Positions 26,826-36,550 of a DNA stretch of 64,000 bases are shown piece by piece. The translations under genes were made by a program, and so were the position numbers. Numbering within the stretch: position 1 is the stretch's first letter; each line of letters begins with the position of its first letter. This DNA is from Rhabdornis inornatus (taxonomy: Eukaryota; Chordata; Aves; Passeriformes; Rhabdornithidae): the NCBI GenBank assembly GCA_013397075.1, contig VWZS01000643.1:34564-98563 (forward strand), in the 5' to 3' direction. Below the pieces are notes generated by a model. That model was not told where the DNA came from, made no database searches, and worked only from the letters and a program-made list of their open reading frames with translations.

Positions 26826-27182
26826 ATATTTAGATATTTATATTTAATAACAGTGACATGAAGTCGTGACCCCAGGGAACCTGAGTTTCTCTCAGCCACA
26901 GATTTGCTGCATGACCTCAAACAAGTTGCTAAACCTCCTCTCAGTTCCCCACTTCACATCAAGGGACATTTGTCTGCTCTACCAGAGTAGCTGTGATTAT
27001 TTAATTCAGTAGGGGAGTGCCATGTAAAGTACATTGATATAAACTAAAATACACAGAATGGGGTTTGCCCATTGACTTTAATTTTTGAGAACAAAGTAAG
27101 TAGACGAAATCTTGTGCCCTTCAAAACCAAACAGAATCTTTTTTTGTGTAAAATGTTACAGAAACCTTAGCGGTTGTTCATT

Positions 27183-27188
27183 TTTATT
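27183..27188 (-). terminator. Candidate distal poly(A) signal of SLC6A6
   Basis: The minus strand reads AATAAAAATGAAC here, and the next 60-100 transcript bases are T/GT-rich (TTCTGTTTGG region). This is a plausible cleavage signal about 3.5 kb past the stop. It is an inference from motif and position only. Confidence 0.35.
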
Positions 27189-27889
27189 GTATTATTTTAA
27201 TAATTCTGCAAATATTTCAGAAAAGGGCAGTTTGTTCCTACTGCATAAAAAAATCATCACCACAGAGCTGGGTTTTTTACATTTCCCCATCATATAATTT
27301 CAAAAAATACCCCAAACACAATAAGGAAATTTACCCTCCCACTTCCCTCCCCACAAAAAGAAAAAAAAAATCGGTTGTTTTTAAAATCAGTAAGGTGTTA
27401 AACAAGTCAGATATTAGGAGCACACAGAGCACAGCACATGAGTGACACTGGGGATGCTTTAGACCACGCCAAGCCCTGCACAGAGCACGGTGAAATGTTC
27501 ATAGCAGCAGCAGGAGGCAGCCCCTGACACTGCACAGCCTTCCTGCAGGGCTGGGACAGGGACAGAGCCCAGGGCACCTGCACAAGCCACGGGACTGTCT
27601 CCTGTTTGTCCAACAGCAGCGTTCATCCTCATCCCAATGATGCCTTAGGATTTAGCTTTTGTAGTTTTCAATTCCTGTACTGCATTAGTGCATAACTCTA
27701 AACTCCATATACAGTGTTAGTTACTGTCTTCAGGTTTTATTCAGACACAACAATTCCTCTCTAAGAATCTCAAGGACACCTCACTGCCTCAGGTCCCAAA
27801 AATACAAATAAAAGTGATTTGGGAGACAGCAAACTGGGGGTAAATGACTTCATTACCTGCAGTGTAATTGGAGGATTAACCCCTGATGT

Positions 27890-28090
27890 GTAAATGGACC
27901 AAACTTATAATTGTGTGATAAACTCGTGGCCATTGTCCCCCTTGGGTGCAGCCTCTGGGAGGCTCTGCCTGCCCAAGCTGTGCCTGTGGAAGGCTCCAAT
28001 AAATCCCCACTTTATTCTCTGAACCTTGTCTAGTCTCTGATCTATGGAGCCACTCCAAAACAGCAGCAGTGTCCTGTCCAATCTGGGGTG
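27890..28090 (+). mobile_element. Possible end of an old LTR element
   Basis: An AATAAATCCCCACTTTATTC motif resembling a retroviral polyadenylation region is followed by CTTGTCTAGTCTCTGATC and, after CCTGTCCA, by ATCTGGGGTGCCAA. That arrangement resembles a 3' U5 end followed by a primer-binding-site-like TGG sequence. No matching LTR start, target duplication or coding region was found, so this is a weak call. Confidence 0.35.
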
Positions 28091-28230
28091 CCAAAAACCC
28101 CGAGGCAGCACCAAGGGCTGCCATGGCCTGTGTGGGGTCACTTGGTGCCCATGGACGGCCCCAGGAGCAGAGGCTGCACCCCATGGATCCTCAGGATCCT
28201 GATTGTCCAGGGAATGGCACTGAAACCCTG

Positions 28231-28456
28231 GCCAAGCACAACCTAAAGGTTCTCAGGAGCCCTGAAACCAGGGCCAAGCACAACCTGAAGGTTCCCAGGA
28301 TTCCTGAAATCAGGGCCAAGCACAACCTAAATGTTTTCAGGAGTCCTGAAATCAGGGCTCAGCACAACCTAAAGGTTCTCAGAAGTCTCAAATCAGGGCC
28401 AAGCACAACCTAAAAGTTCTCAGCAGTCTGAAATCCACACCAAGCACAACCTAAGT
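28231..28456 (+). repeat. Six-copy 42-bp minisatellite
   Basis: Units of GCCAAGCACAACCTAAAGGT followed by a TCTCAGGAGYCCTGAAAYCAGG motif start at 28231, 28273, 28315, 28357, 28398 and 28439. The first four are exactly 42 bp apart; the last two steps are 41 bp. The 42-bp period leaves one frame open (AKHNLKVLRSPETR units), but nothing supports translation. Confidence 0.92.
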
Positions 28457-29661
28457 TGCATCTCCCTTCCCTGATCAGAAAATACCCTCACATTCTCCCT
28501 GGCAGGGACAATAACCTCCCATGGGTGGCTTTGGGGTCATGGGTGGAGAGAAAGCCCCGGAAGGCACACTGGGTCCACAAACATTTCTGACTTGCTGGGA
28601 CTTCCAAAAATGTGAATTCCTAGATTTTAGAGTGTCAATGTCAATTCAGTTTCTTCAATGGATATTAATCAACCTGTGGTTTCAGTTCTGGGAACATTTC
28701 TCTCACAGTATTGTTTTCCCTTGGGAGTGAGTTTTGGCTCCCTCTGAGGGAGGCACAAATGATGGTTCTGTGCCTTCCTAAATCCAGTTTCTTCCAAATG
28801 TCCTGCCCCAAGCACCTCACAGTGGAGACAGGCAAACAGGACTTCCAGGATTTGAAGTCCTCTGCTAGGCCTCCACCTCGCCACACACAAAATAAACCCC
28901 TACAAATAAGATAAAGTAAAAATGAAATGGCTCTATTAGATTTAATGAAGTGACTTGAGACAAAGCAGTTCCATAAAAATGCTTTTTTTAAGAAGTAATA
29001 GCAAGAGCTCAGAGAAGTGCTGACTGCAGGTACAGTTTTCAATATTAAGATGTATTTAGTGATTTCTAGGGAAATATTTCCTTGGTTGAAGGTCAGGAGC
29101 CATTTCTGTTGGTGACAACTCCAGGTGCTGTGTCTGAGCTCCAGTGGGTTGGAGTTGCAGAGAAGGCAGCAGGGTTTATGGCATTTCTTCTGGGCTGTCT
29201 CTTGTCTCTCCCCCCAAATCCTGTGCAGTGCAGGATGCTGTTCCTCCACAGGCTTCTCATACAACCATCAAATAACAAAAACAGGCCAAGAAAAAATTGT
29301 CCAGAACAAATAATAGTGTTTGGAGTATTATCAGGTAGAAAACCCACATCCTGAGACAGAGTTTAGGGCTTTTGATACTGGGGCATCTGCACACCTCCTG
29401 GAACAACCATCCAGCAGCTGGATCCACGTACAAAACCAGCTTTAAACCCAGGGAGTCAGTCCAGACCAAGGCCTGATGTGCCAAACCCAGCACTGCTCCC
29501 TCTGAACCCCTTCCCCTCAGCACACAGAAATGATCTCCTGGCACTCCTGCACACACAAAGGACACTGCCCCATCCTTCTGCTGCAGAAACCCCTGCTCTG
29601 ACTGCAGCCCAAGCCTCCATCCCATCCAGTGCCTGACCTGAGGGGGCCAGGAAAGGAGCCT

Positions 29662-29745
29662 GAAGAGGAATCAGAATGCCCTGAGCTGGAAGGACCATCC
29701 AGTCCAGCTCCTGGTGCTGCACAGGACAGCCCAAACCCCAAGCTG
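29662..29745 (-). mobile_element. Short CR1-like fragment, inverted
   Basis: CTGAGCTGGAAGGACCATCC and AGTCCAGCTCCTGGTGCTGC followed by ACAGGACAGCCC match the complement of an avian CR1 segment. It lies in the proposed SLC6A6 3' UTR. Confidence 0.5.
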
Positions 29746-30597
29746 TGGCAGCAGAGCAGCTGTGCCATGTGCCATGTGCCATGTGCTGCACGTTGGCATT
29801 GCAGGATCCTGGCTTCCTTCAGAGGGCAATGAGCTGTACAGACACACAGAGCCCTAAACCTGCTCCTTCCCCCTCAGAACATCTCCAGCTCTATGAAATA
29901 ACCTTGATCTCATGTTGGAGGAGCACAGACACAAACACGGGTCACTCCAGGGAGTGGGAAGTGCCAGCCAAAATTCAGGAGGAAAATGGAAAGGTTTGGG
30001 AGGTCTCCTGAGGAGCACATCCTCTCAGAGACCAGGAACTTACAGCAGCAAAATTCAGAGCCCTTCAGAACCAGCCTCTGTCCAATCTCCAGGAGAACAG
30101 TGGCTCAGGATGGGCCCATTCCACATTTCCAGCCCTGTTGAAGCCAGTGGAGGGTGAAGGGAAGGAGGTGGGAGCAGCTGAGGCACCCTCGGTGTCACCA
30201 AACTCGCCCTGAAAGGAGATTTCTTCCCAAGCAAACCACAGGACAGGCTGGTCCCCTTTATATACACACATGGACAGCTGCAATGGTCTGAAATGCTTAC
30301 AGGTTAGAAGGTCTATACAACATTACACCTGGCACAAATCAAAGTAGAAAAGTTTTACAGCACATTATACAGGTCCCTCTAAAGTCTAAAAAAAAAAAAA
30401 ACATTGACTGGAATCACCATATTACAAGAAGTCATCACTAACAGAACATATAACACTATTTCTTTTTCTTTTACAGAATCATTATGGATAGAGTAATTTA
30501 AAAAAATCATTTTTAAACAAGTATACAATTTTCACTTTAAAATTAACTGGTTAATAAAATTCTGTGCAAAACAAGCCAGCCTCTATAATTAAGTGAA

Positions 30598-30607
30598 TTT
30601 ATTTATT
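30598..30607 (-). terminator. Two overlapping AATAAA hexamers just past the SLC6A6 stop
   Basis: The minus strand has AATAAATAAA about 50 nt downstream of the TGA stop. If used it would give an unusually short 3' UTR. AT-rich chance occurrence is likely, so this is only a possible proximal poly(A) site. Confidence 0.2.
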
Positions 30608-30653
30608 TCTTTATACAAAAAAAAAAAAAATAAAACAACAAAAAAGAGTTCTT

Positions 30654-30806
30654 TCAGAAATGTGTCTCCTTTTCTGTAATGGTGGAAATGGTGCCATCTC
30701 CTTTCAGTTTGGCATCGCAGTCATTTATTGCTGCAATGTAGGCTCCTCCTCCGAGCTTGCCCCGCATTTTCAGGTCTGAGCTAGGTGTAATCAGCTTCCT
30801 GAATTT
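30654..30806 (-). CDS. SLC6A6: SLC6A6 last coding exon: cytoplasmic C-terminal tail and stop
   Basis: This exon encodes the last 50 residues of the taurine transporter and the TGA stop (plus-strand tca at 30654-30656). Read on the minus strand, an acceptor ending CTAG is followed in phase 0 by KFRKLITPSSDLKMRGKLGG, and the protein ends ITEKETHF. The motifs DLKMRGKLG, NDCDAKLK and ITEKETHF are the tail I know for vertebrate TauT, and they separate it from the GAT and betaine transporters. The tail is cytoplasmic in this family and contains Ser/Thr sites and a possible PDZ-type end. The middle of the tail, GGGAYIAAIN, differs from the mammalian sequence as I remember it. The upstream exon ends with a whole Glu codon, so the join is in frame. 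Start and stop are well supported. Confidence 0.96.
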   Translation of the reverse strand, partial: KFRKLITPSSDLKMRGKLGGGAYIAAINDCDAKLKGDGTISTITEKETHF

Positions 30807-32184
30807 CTAGAAAATTGGAGAAATTGGAAATAATTACGTTTTTTTTCTCAGTCACCGACACACCTCTCTTTAACAGATCCATTGCAAAAGGCTTTTCTTC
30901 TTCATGTCTGCTTCTCATTTATTTCCCTGTTGTGGCCACATCCTCAGACCTGCAGGCTGCACAATTCTGGAAAAAATCCCACCAGACCAAAGAAGGCAAA
31001 GCTCAAACCAAAGTGAATTTTACGGTGATTTAATCATCCCCTTTCACAAAGACACTCAGCACTGTGTCTGTTCTACAGGTACATTTTGTTTCTCATTTTA
31101 TCATCAGTGATGTCCACTGCAAAAAGCAAATAAACCAGAGACAGCCAAGGTGTATTGAGCTTTGACAAACAAAAATATACTTTCTCTTTTCTAGCACTGA
31201 CATCCACAGCAAGGTTGCTGCTCACAGCAGGGAGCTGGCTCCCCCAGAAGCTCCCAGCTGTGATTAAAATAATCCTCTTGTCATCCTGGCAGGGAAAAGA
31301 TAACGACCTGTCTGCAGTGCTGCAGCTCCAGCAAAGTCTGCTCACCTGCAGGGACAGGTGGGGCTGGTGCACTGAGGAAATATTTAATGTTTAGATTTGT
31401 GCACACTTCGTTTTTTGACTCTCTGAGACAACTAAATCATGGACAATTCACTTTTAGTTTATATAACCAGTAAAGATTTCCTAGGCTGTCTCCAGGCTGT
31501 GTTTAATCAGCTGAATGGAGTCTTTGCAATATGGACAAAACGAGGCTTTTCTGCAGTGTTGAAATCCCAAATGGCTGAGTAAGGTTTGTATTTTTGTTTC
31601 TTCCACTGTTGCTTCCTTCATTGCCTTTCTTTGGAGCTCCCACAGAAACGAGCAACATTCCAAGCTTAAATTTGACAATAACCTCAGCCTAGACCTGAGT
31701 TAACCTGGCACCAAATGTCAGAAAATTCCACTGAATCTCTTTATTTGCCTGAGTTCTCATTTCTAAAACTGAAATTAGGAAAACTGTCCAGAAAATGGGA
31801 ATGTGGGCAACCCAGGTCCTGGAGGAAATCCTGACAGCACAAATGAAAACCATGGAAAAAGGCAGCTGACCTGGGGGAATGGCTGGTACAAACCTTGAGG
31901 GATTTGGGTGAATTACAGACATTTTAAGCTACAAATTGTGCTGGGACAGAGCACCTTAAATCCATATTTTCGGTTAGTTTCCCACTGGCTGCAAAAAACC
32001 TAACAGGAATTCAGAACAAATGAAAGTCCAGAATTCTCTTTCCAGCAGTGACTGAGAGCCCTAAGCCAGGGACCAGGGAACAGGAACAGGGAACACTGCT
32101 GCTGTGATTAAAGGATGCAGGTGAGGGCTCCCACCCCCTTCCCAGCTCTTCTTCCAGCATCATGGATCTGCAGATATCTCTCAC
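30807..32184 (-). other. SLC6A6 intron between TM12 exon and last exon
   Basis: This 1378-bp intron has GT-AG ends. It contains one member (about 31637-31675) of a short repeat pair whose partner lies in the next intron upstream. No other exon or RNA gene was recognised. Confidence 0.9.
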
Positions 32185-32355
32185 CTCCATGAAGGTGCCT
32201 TCTGTCTTCCAGAGCTTGATGCAGATCCACAGTGGGATGCAGACCATGGAGGACAGTGCCATCATCCACCCGATGCCATAGCCCCAGTCAGGGTAGATGT
32301 ACACATTGTTGTACTTCAGGGGCTTGTATTTCACCAGGAAAAAGATGAAGATGCC
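32185..32355 (-). CDS. SLC6A6: SLC6A6 penultimate coding exon: end of TM11 and TM12
   Basis: This 171-bp exon encodes 57 residues, beginning GIFIFFLVKYKPLKYNN and ending KLWKTEGTFME. It runs from the last part of TM11 through the extracellular loop (YIYPDWGYGIGW) and TM12 (MMALSSMVCIPLWICIKLW) to the start of the cytoplasmic tail. The acceptor is TTTCAG before GGC and the donor is GAG followed by gtgaga, both phase 0. KYKPLKYNN and CIPLWICIKLWKTEGT are characteristic of TauT within the SLC6 family. Reading continues past the donor in genomic DNA into an intronic ORF, which explains the longer open frame here. Confidence 0.97.
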
Positions 32356-33810
32356 CTGAAACAAGCAGAGATATTATTAGAGGTATTTGGGTAAACCCTG
32401 CATGTGTAACAAGGATTTGGCCGAGTGTTGAGGCCAGGCCAGGCTCCCTGAGGAGGGAGAACTCTTCACTCAGAGAAGAAACCCACCAGCAACATCCTCT
32501 TTTCTGTACAGCTTAAATAACACATCTCTGAGACTCCTGCAGAAACGAGCAACCTTCCAAGTTTAATCCTATTTACCTCTTGATGACAATAAACCCTGCA
32601 CTTTGATGGCAAACAGCACCTGGGCAGGAAAGATTAAGTTTTGCTACAGCAAACCAGCTGAGATTAAGTAACACAAGCTGGGTTCTCTCCAGCCTTTCAG
32701 GATGAAAAAGGAAAGCCAAAATTTTTGAAGTTGCTTTAATCCACTATGTGTATCTGCAGTTTTGCAGGCCAATGCTTTCATCCTGCCAAAACCCCTAAAA
32801 AATCTGTCTAAATTTCTAATCAAGCAGCTTGGACCATTTCAATGTATGAAATAGAGAAAAGCTACCATGTAATTTTCTCCAAAGTGGTGAAACGAGTGCA
32901 CAAGAGCAAATGATACAGAGATCATTTCAGATTTGGTGCAAATGAGTCAGAAATTTTCCTAAATTTGCAAATGGGAACCTGGATCCTGAGGTCCCCTAGC
33001 TCCTGTGGTTTGCAGTTCCATCATTGGAGTATTACACAGCTGGAAGAGGTGTTGGCATCTAAAACTCAATTTTAAGGGCATTCAGATCTTGCTGCTTTTG
33101 GAATTTTGTCCCTGTGACACTGCCACAGATCTGCAGAGCTGGCACCAGCTTCCTTCCCCTCCTTCACACCTGTGGGATTGGCTTTTGGCCTCTCCTACTA
33201 GTTTTAAAAGTAAAAGATGTCTTGTGTCCTTTGGAAAATGTCCACTCCCCCAAAGAGAGAGGAGAAGGGAGGAGAAGGGAGGAGAAGGGATCAGCTACGA
33301 GGAGAAGAGAGGAGAGGGGTGTAGAAAGGATGAGAAAGGAGGAAAAAGGAGGAGAAGGGAGGAGAAGGGAGGAGAAGGGAGGAGAAAGGAGGAGAAAGGA
33401 GGAGAAGGGAGGAGAAGGGAGGAGAAAGGAGGAGAAGGGAGGAGAAAGGAGGAGAAAGGAGGAGAAGGGAGGAGAAAGCAGCAGAGGACCCAGCACAAGC
33501 CTGGAGGAGCTCGAGCTGTGTGTTGGCACACAAGGTGCACTAAATACAGGGAAGAACATCCCTCTTGTTCTGGCAAATGTTCATTTAGAGCCCTGACATT
33601 ATTTTTGTTCCTATGATTGTACATACTAAGATTTTCCACAGAATATTTAACAACGTTTACAGATCCTATAGAGTGGGCTTTTATTTGAAATACATGCTAC
33701 ATCTCAATAGGCTTTTTTGTCAACTATTAGCAGCAGCAAAATTATTAAAAAACATGAAGAGCACCCCCTCTTTATATCCAAAACAAGTTATTTGGACATT
33801 CTGTACTTAC
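32356..33810 (-). other. SLC6A6 intron holding the purine-rich minisatellite
   Basis: This 1455-bp intron has GT-AG ends. It contains the decamer array at 33252-33478 and a short repeat copy at about 32534-32572. The open frames over the array are products of the repeat, not genes. Confidence 0.9.
33252..33478 (+). repeat. Purine-only decamer minisatellite in a SLC6A6 intron
   Basis: Units GGAGAAGGGA and GGAGAAAGGA alternate for about 22 copies. The run is interrupted near 33291-33299 and at a few T bases up to 33331, and is then pure purine from 33332 to 33478 (147 nt). In the SLC6A6 transcript the array is polypyrimidine, ending about 330 nt downstream of the TM11 exon donor. Such tracts can form triplex DNA and bind pyrimidine-tract proteins, but no function is shown here. 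Confidence 0.95.
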
Positions 33811-33911
33811 TGCACAAATACCTGGAGTTAGGACCATCCAGCACCACTTAATCAACGACACAGGTTTGTACCCAATCATGTCTTCAATGTTCTCATAAAA
33901 GCGATTGCTGC
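33811..33911 (-). CDS. SLC6A6: SLC6A6 coding exon: TM10-TM11 loop and most of TM11
   Basis: This 101-bp exon supplies two bases that complete a split Gly codon and then encodes SNRFYENIEDMIGYKP followed by VSLIKWCWMVLTPGICA. The intracellular loop motif FYxNIEDMIGY is shared by SLC6 GABA/taurine/betaine transporters, and the hydrophobic stretch is TM11. The donor is GCA followed by gtaagt and the acceptor is GGGCAG. A second AG lies four bases further into the exon, but only the upstream AG keeps the frame with the previous exon, which ends TATG. Length and phase fit the conserved SLC6 exon pattern. Confidence 0.96.
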
Positions 33912-34624
33912 CTGCCCAAAAAACAAAGGAAAAGCAGATACAGAGTGCACCTGGAAGGGGTTGTCCAGGTCAGGATTTAAAGCAGTGAAGAGAAAGCACA
34001 GACAGAGCTGGGAAGGCTGAAGCTGCTCCTCTTTCCCTGGAAAACTCCTCCCTGCCATCTGCCCATACTCGTGGCAGGGGTTGGTATAAAATTCCTGCTG
34101 CTATAAAACTTCTGGGGCTATAAAACATTTGTTTCATACAGATCATTTTATCTCTTACCAGAGAGGGAGATTTGATTAGTGTGGCAGAAGCTGTCTCAAA
34201 AATATTAACATTTTATTTAGTCCTACTCTCCTTTTCCTCCACACCTTGAGTTTTGCTTTCCTTCAAAGCATGTCTAAACCTAATATATCCTGCTTATTTG
34301 ATTTATTTTCTTAATTGTAGAATCAGGTTGTAAACAACCCCAGCCAAAGAGTATCTATTTTATGAATAAATATATTTATATAGATGTTACAAGCTGATGT
34401 GTGAACCCAAGGATAGCTGGGCACATGTGATCTGCAGTTCTGTGTTGCTTTACAAAGTGAAATTATCCAGAGTGTGCATCCTTGTGGAGAAAAAGGCATT
34501 TATGACCTTTTTGGGGGCATGGGAATGTGGAGGGTCCCATTCCATAAGGGTACAAGGTTTTCACTTTGCTTTTATGCAAATAGGAAACTTTGATAAGAAA
34601 AATAGATCAATTTTTATCACTCAC
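33912..34624 (-). other. Short SLC6A6 intron between TM10 and TM11 exons
   Basis: This 713-bp AT-rich intron has GT-AG ends. It holds one copy (about 34127-34183) of a roughly 55-bp direct repeat shared with the adjacent upstream intron. Confidence 0.9.
34127..34183. repeat. Copy 1 of a dispersed intronic direct repeat
   Basis: It ends with ATCTCTTACCAGAGAGGGAG followed by ATTTGATTAGTGT. The second copy at 35876-35933 differs by one base over this core. The upstream half also aligns (TTTCATACAGATCAT against TTTCACACAGAGCAT). Confidence 0.75.
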
Positions 34625-34727
34625 CATACACCCAGCCTATGCAGACACACTCAAATATGGCAACAAAGAGCAGGCACATCCCACTGGCTGCATAGGAGTC
34701 AAAGAGCTGAAAGACATACATCCCACC
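34625..34727 (-). CDS. SLC6A6: SLC6A6 coding exon: TM10
   Basis: This 103-bp exon encodes GGMYVFQLFDSYAASG, then MCLLFVAIFECVCIGWVY and the first base of a Gly codon. It covers the extracellular gate side of TM10 and the helix itself. GGMYVFQLFDxYAASG is a strongly conserved SLC6 signature, and the aspartate in LFDSYA corresponds to the external-gate acidic residue of LeuT-fold transporters. The acceptor is CTTCCAG before GGT and the donor is TATG followed by gtgagt. The phase-1 end is completed by the next exon. Confidence 0.97.
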
Positions 34728-36412
34728 CTGGAAGAGAAAATAGGGAAAGAAAAAAATCTTAGGATGGCACCAGTGGGGATATGTCATAGCAAATCTCTTT
34801 TAATTACACTGTCAAGCTGTTGGCTCCCTGGCAATCTTCCTGCTCAAGTTGGTTCCTTCTTGAAAAAAGAATATTCATTTCTTGGGTTTTTTTTTTTACT
34901 CTGCACTTCCTTTGGGGTGTTAAATCTGGAGTGAAGTAAATTTGATTTTTTCCCAAAAATTCTCTCCCACTTCCCTGCTTTTCCCTCTGTTATCACATCA
35001 AGCTGTAGATATTCCCAGGTGCTTCTGGCCTCCAGATCCTGGTTCTGTGTCTGTGTTATTAATATGTAAAATAATTAGTGAAAATCTGGGGAAAGAAGGT
35101 AAAATCTGTGGCTACCAAAATCCCTCTCTGATAATGTAGGGACCACAAAATGAGCAAAGTGACCTAAAATGTGAGAATGCAGCTCTTTAAGACAGACTTT
35201 AAGCCACATGACTGAAACAAGTCCTTACTATTTGTCACAAAGAGAAAGAAATGAGAATCATCCAATCAAGAACATTATGGTTAAAGTAATTAAAATAATA
35301 TGGATAATATTACACTTTTTATGTGAGACAATCATTTATCACAACTGCATTTATTATTGAAATAATGAGGAGGAGTTCACAAGAGAGCATTTCAATGGAA
35401 AGGAATTCTAAGGAAGGAAAGAGAGGCTTGAGATGAACCCCCCAGTTGGAATTTGTGTTTGGGGGACTCATGTGATCCATTACATCTCAGACAGCTTTCT
35501 GCAGATGGAAGAGAATCTTAAAATAGGAAGAAAACTAGATTTTACTGCAAAGTCATCATGGTTAGGCTCAGCAAATACCTGAGCAAAATGCAAATTTAGA
35601 AATCAACCAACAAAGACAGTATAAGGTAAGGACAACAAAACTCCTGCATGGATATTCCTGCAGTTTGGAGAACTTGCTTCCCATTCACTCTTCAGGTTTA
35701 AATTTATTTTAGCCTGTATATCTTAATAGCCTCAGTGCTCTGCTCAACATGTGCACTGTGAAGGGGTTATTCCAAGATTTCCCATTTTACATAGCAAAGA
35801 TGATTTATTTCACTGAGAATAAGAATGATTTACAGGTAAATATAAAGTATATATGCATATAAAATTTCTGTTCAATGCATTATTTCACACAGAGCATCAT
35901 ATCTCTTATCAGAGAGGGAGATTTGATTAGTGTAATTAAATATTCATGTTCCAAGTTCCAGATTAGTCCAAGTTGGAAGGGACAAAAATTTTTGCTCAGA
36001 GATTGGCTGCACTGATTGACACGGCCTGGTGATCTGGAAACCAAAGATGGTTTAATTTTCTCTTTTCACTTTATTTCATCTTCTTTATTGTTCTTTCCAT
36101 CCAAAATGTGGTTGCTCCTGCCCAGGCTAAGCAAGCAGAAACCACGATCAGTGTGTGTGGTTGGCTGGTGCAAAGCAGATGGAATTTCCTTGGCTGTGCT
36201 GTGTATTTTCCATTGGAACATTTCTTGAGCTCAGCTGATAAAGCAAAGCCACTTTTCCCATTTCAGATGTTACACAGGAGCTGAGAACAATCTCTCAAGC
36301 ATTGTGTTGTCACATTCCTGACAAGGAAATTTGTCCGTGGCAAAGGTTCTTGTGCTTTATCTGCTGTGGTTATGAACACAAATTCCTTTTTTCTGGAGCA
36401 GGCAGCTCTCAC
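34728..36412 (-). other. SLC6A6 intron between TM9 and TM10 exons
   Basis: This 1685-bp AT-rich intron has GT-AG ends. It holds the second copy (about 35876-35933) of the direct repeat. No exon or RNA gene was recognised. Confidence 0.9.
35876..35933. repeat. Copy 2 of a dispersed intronic direct repeat
   Basis: It contains ATCTCTTATCAGAGAGGGAG followed by ATTTGATTAGTGT, in the same orientation as the copy at 34127-34183. I could not assign the pair to a known repeat family. Confidence 0.75.
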
Positions 36413-36550
36413 CTCAGTTAACATGATGAGGCCCAGGAAGTAGGACACGATGGAGAGGCCGAGGATGAGCAGCTCCCTCCTGTAGCCCCTGCGGAACACC
36501 TTGGGGTACATGTCCACCACAGCTGTCACGATGCTTTCCACACACACAAA
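36413..36550 (-). CDS. SLC6A6: SLC6A6 coding exon: end of TM8, loop and TM9
   Basis: This 138-bp exon encodes 46 whole codons, FVCVESIVTAVVDMYPKVF then RRGYRRELLILGLSIVSYFL and GLIMLTE. It begins in the last part of TM8, passes through the basic cytoplasmic loop (RRGYRRE) and contains TM9. FVCVESxVTAVVDMYPKVFRRGYRRE matches TauT as I know it. GAT-type paralogs have FVEVEGQITSLVDLYP here, so this exon is one of the best discriminators. The acceptor is TTGCAG and the donor GAG followed by gtgaga, both phase 0. Confidence 0.97.

Larger units (their letters stand above)
27100..30653 (-). other. SLC6A6: Probable SLC6A6 3' UTR and downstream flank
   Basis: The 3.5 kb beyond the stop codon has no recognisable coding exon on either strand. 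It is rich in A/T just after the stop and again at 27100-27400, as expected of a long 3' UTR; mammalian SLC6A6 also has a 3' UTR of several kilobases. Minus-strand AATAAA hexamers occur at 30598-30607 (two overlapping, very close to the stop), near 27736 and at 27183-27188. The last is followed on the transcript strand by a GT-rich stretch, making it a reasonable distal poly(A) site. The 27890-28456 segment looks like inserted repeat DNA. The true end cannot be fixed without transcript data. Confidence 0.5.

Noticed and set aside
25997..26833. A 278-codon frame running into the hexamer array
   Set aside because: It is inverted CR1 sequence followed by a repetitive array and gap bases, not a gene.
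28665..29264. A 199-codon minus-strand frame downstream of SLC6A6
   Set aside because: No similarity to any family I recognise and located in the likely 3' UTR; no splice link to SLC6A6 is needed.
33005..33616. Glu/Lys/Gly-rich and Ser/Pro/Leu-rich frames on both strands
   Set aside because: They are translations of the decamer minisatellite.
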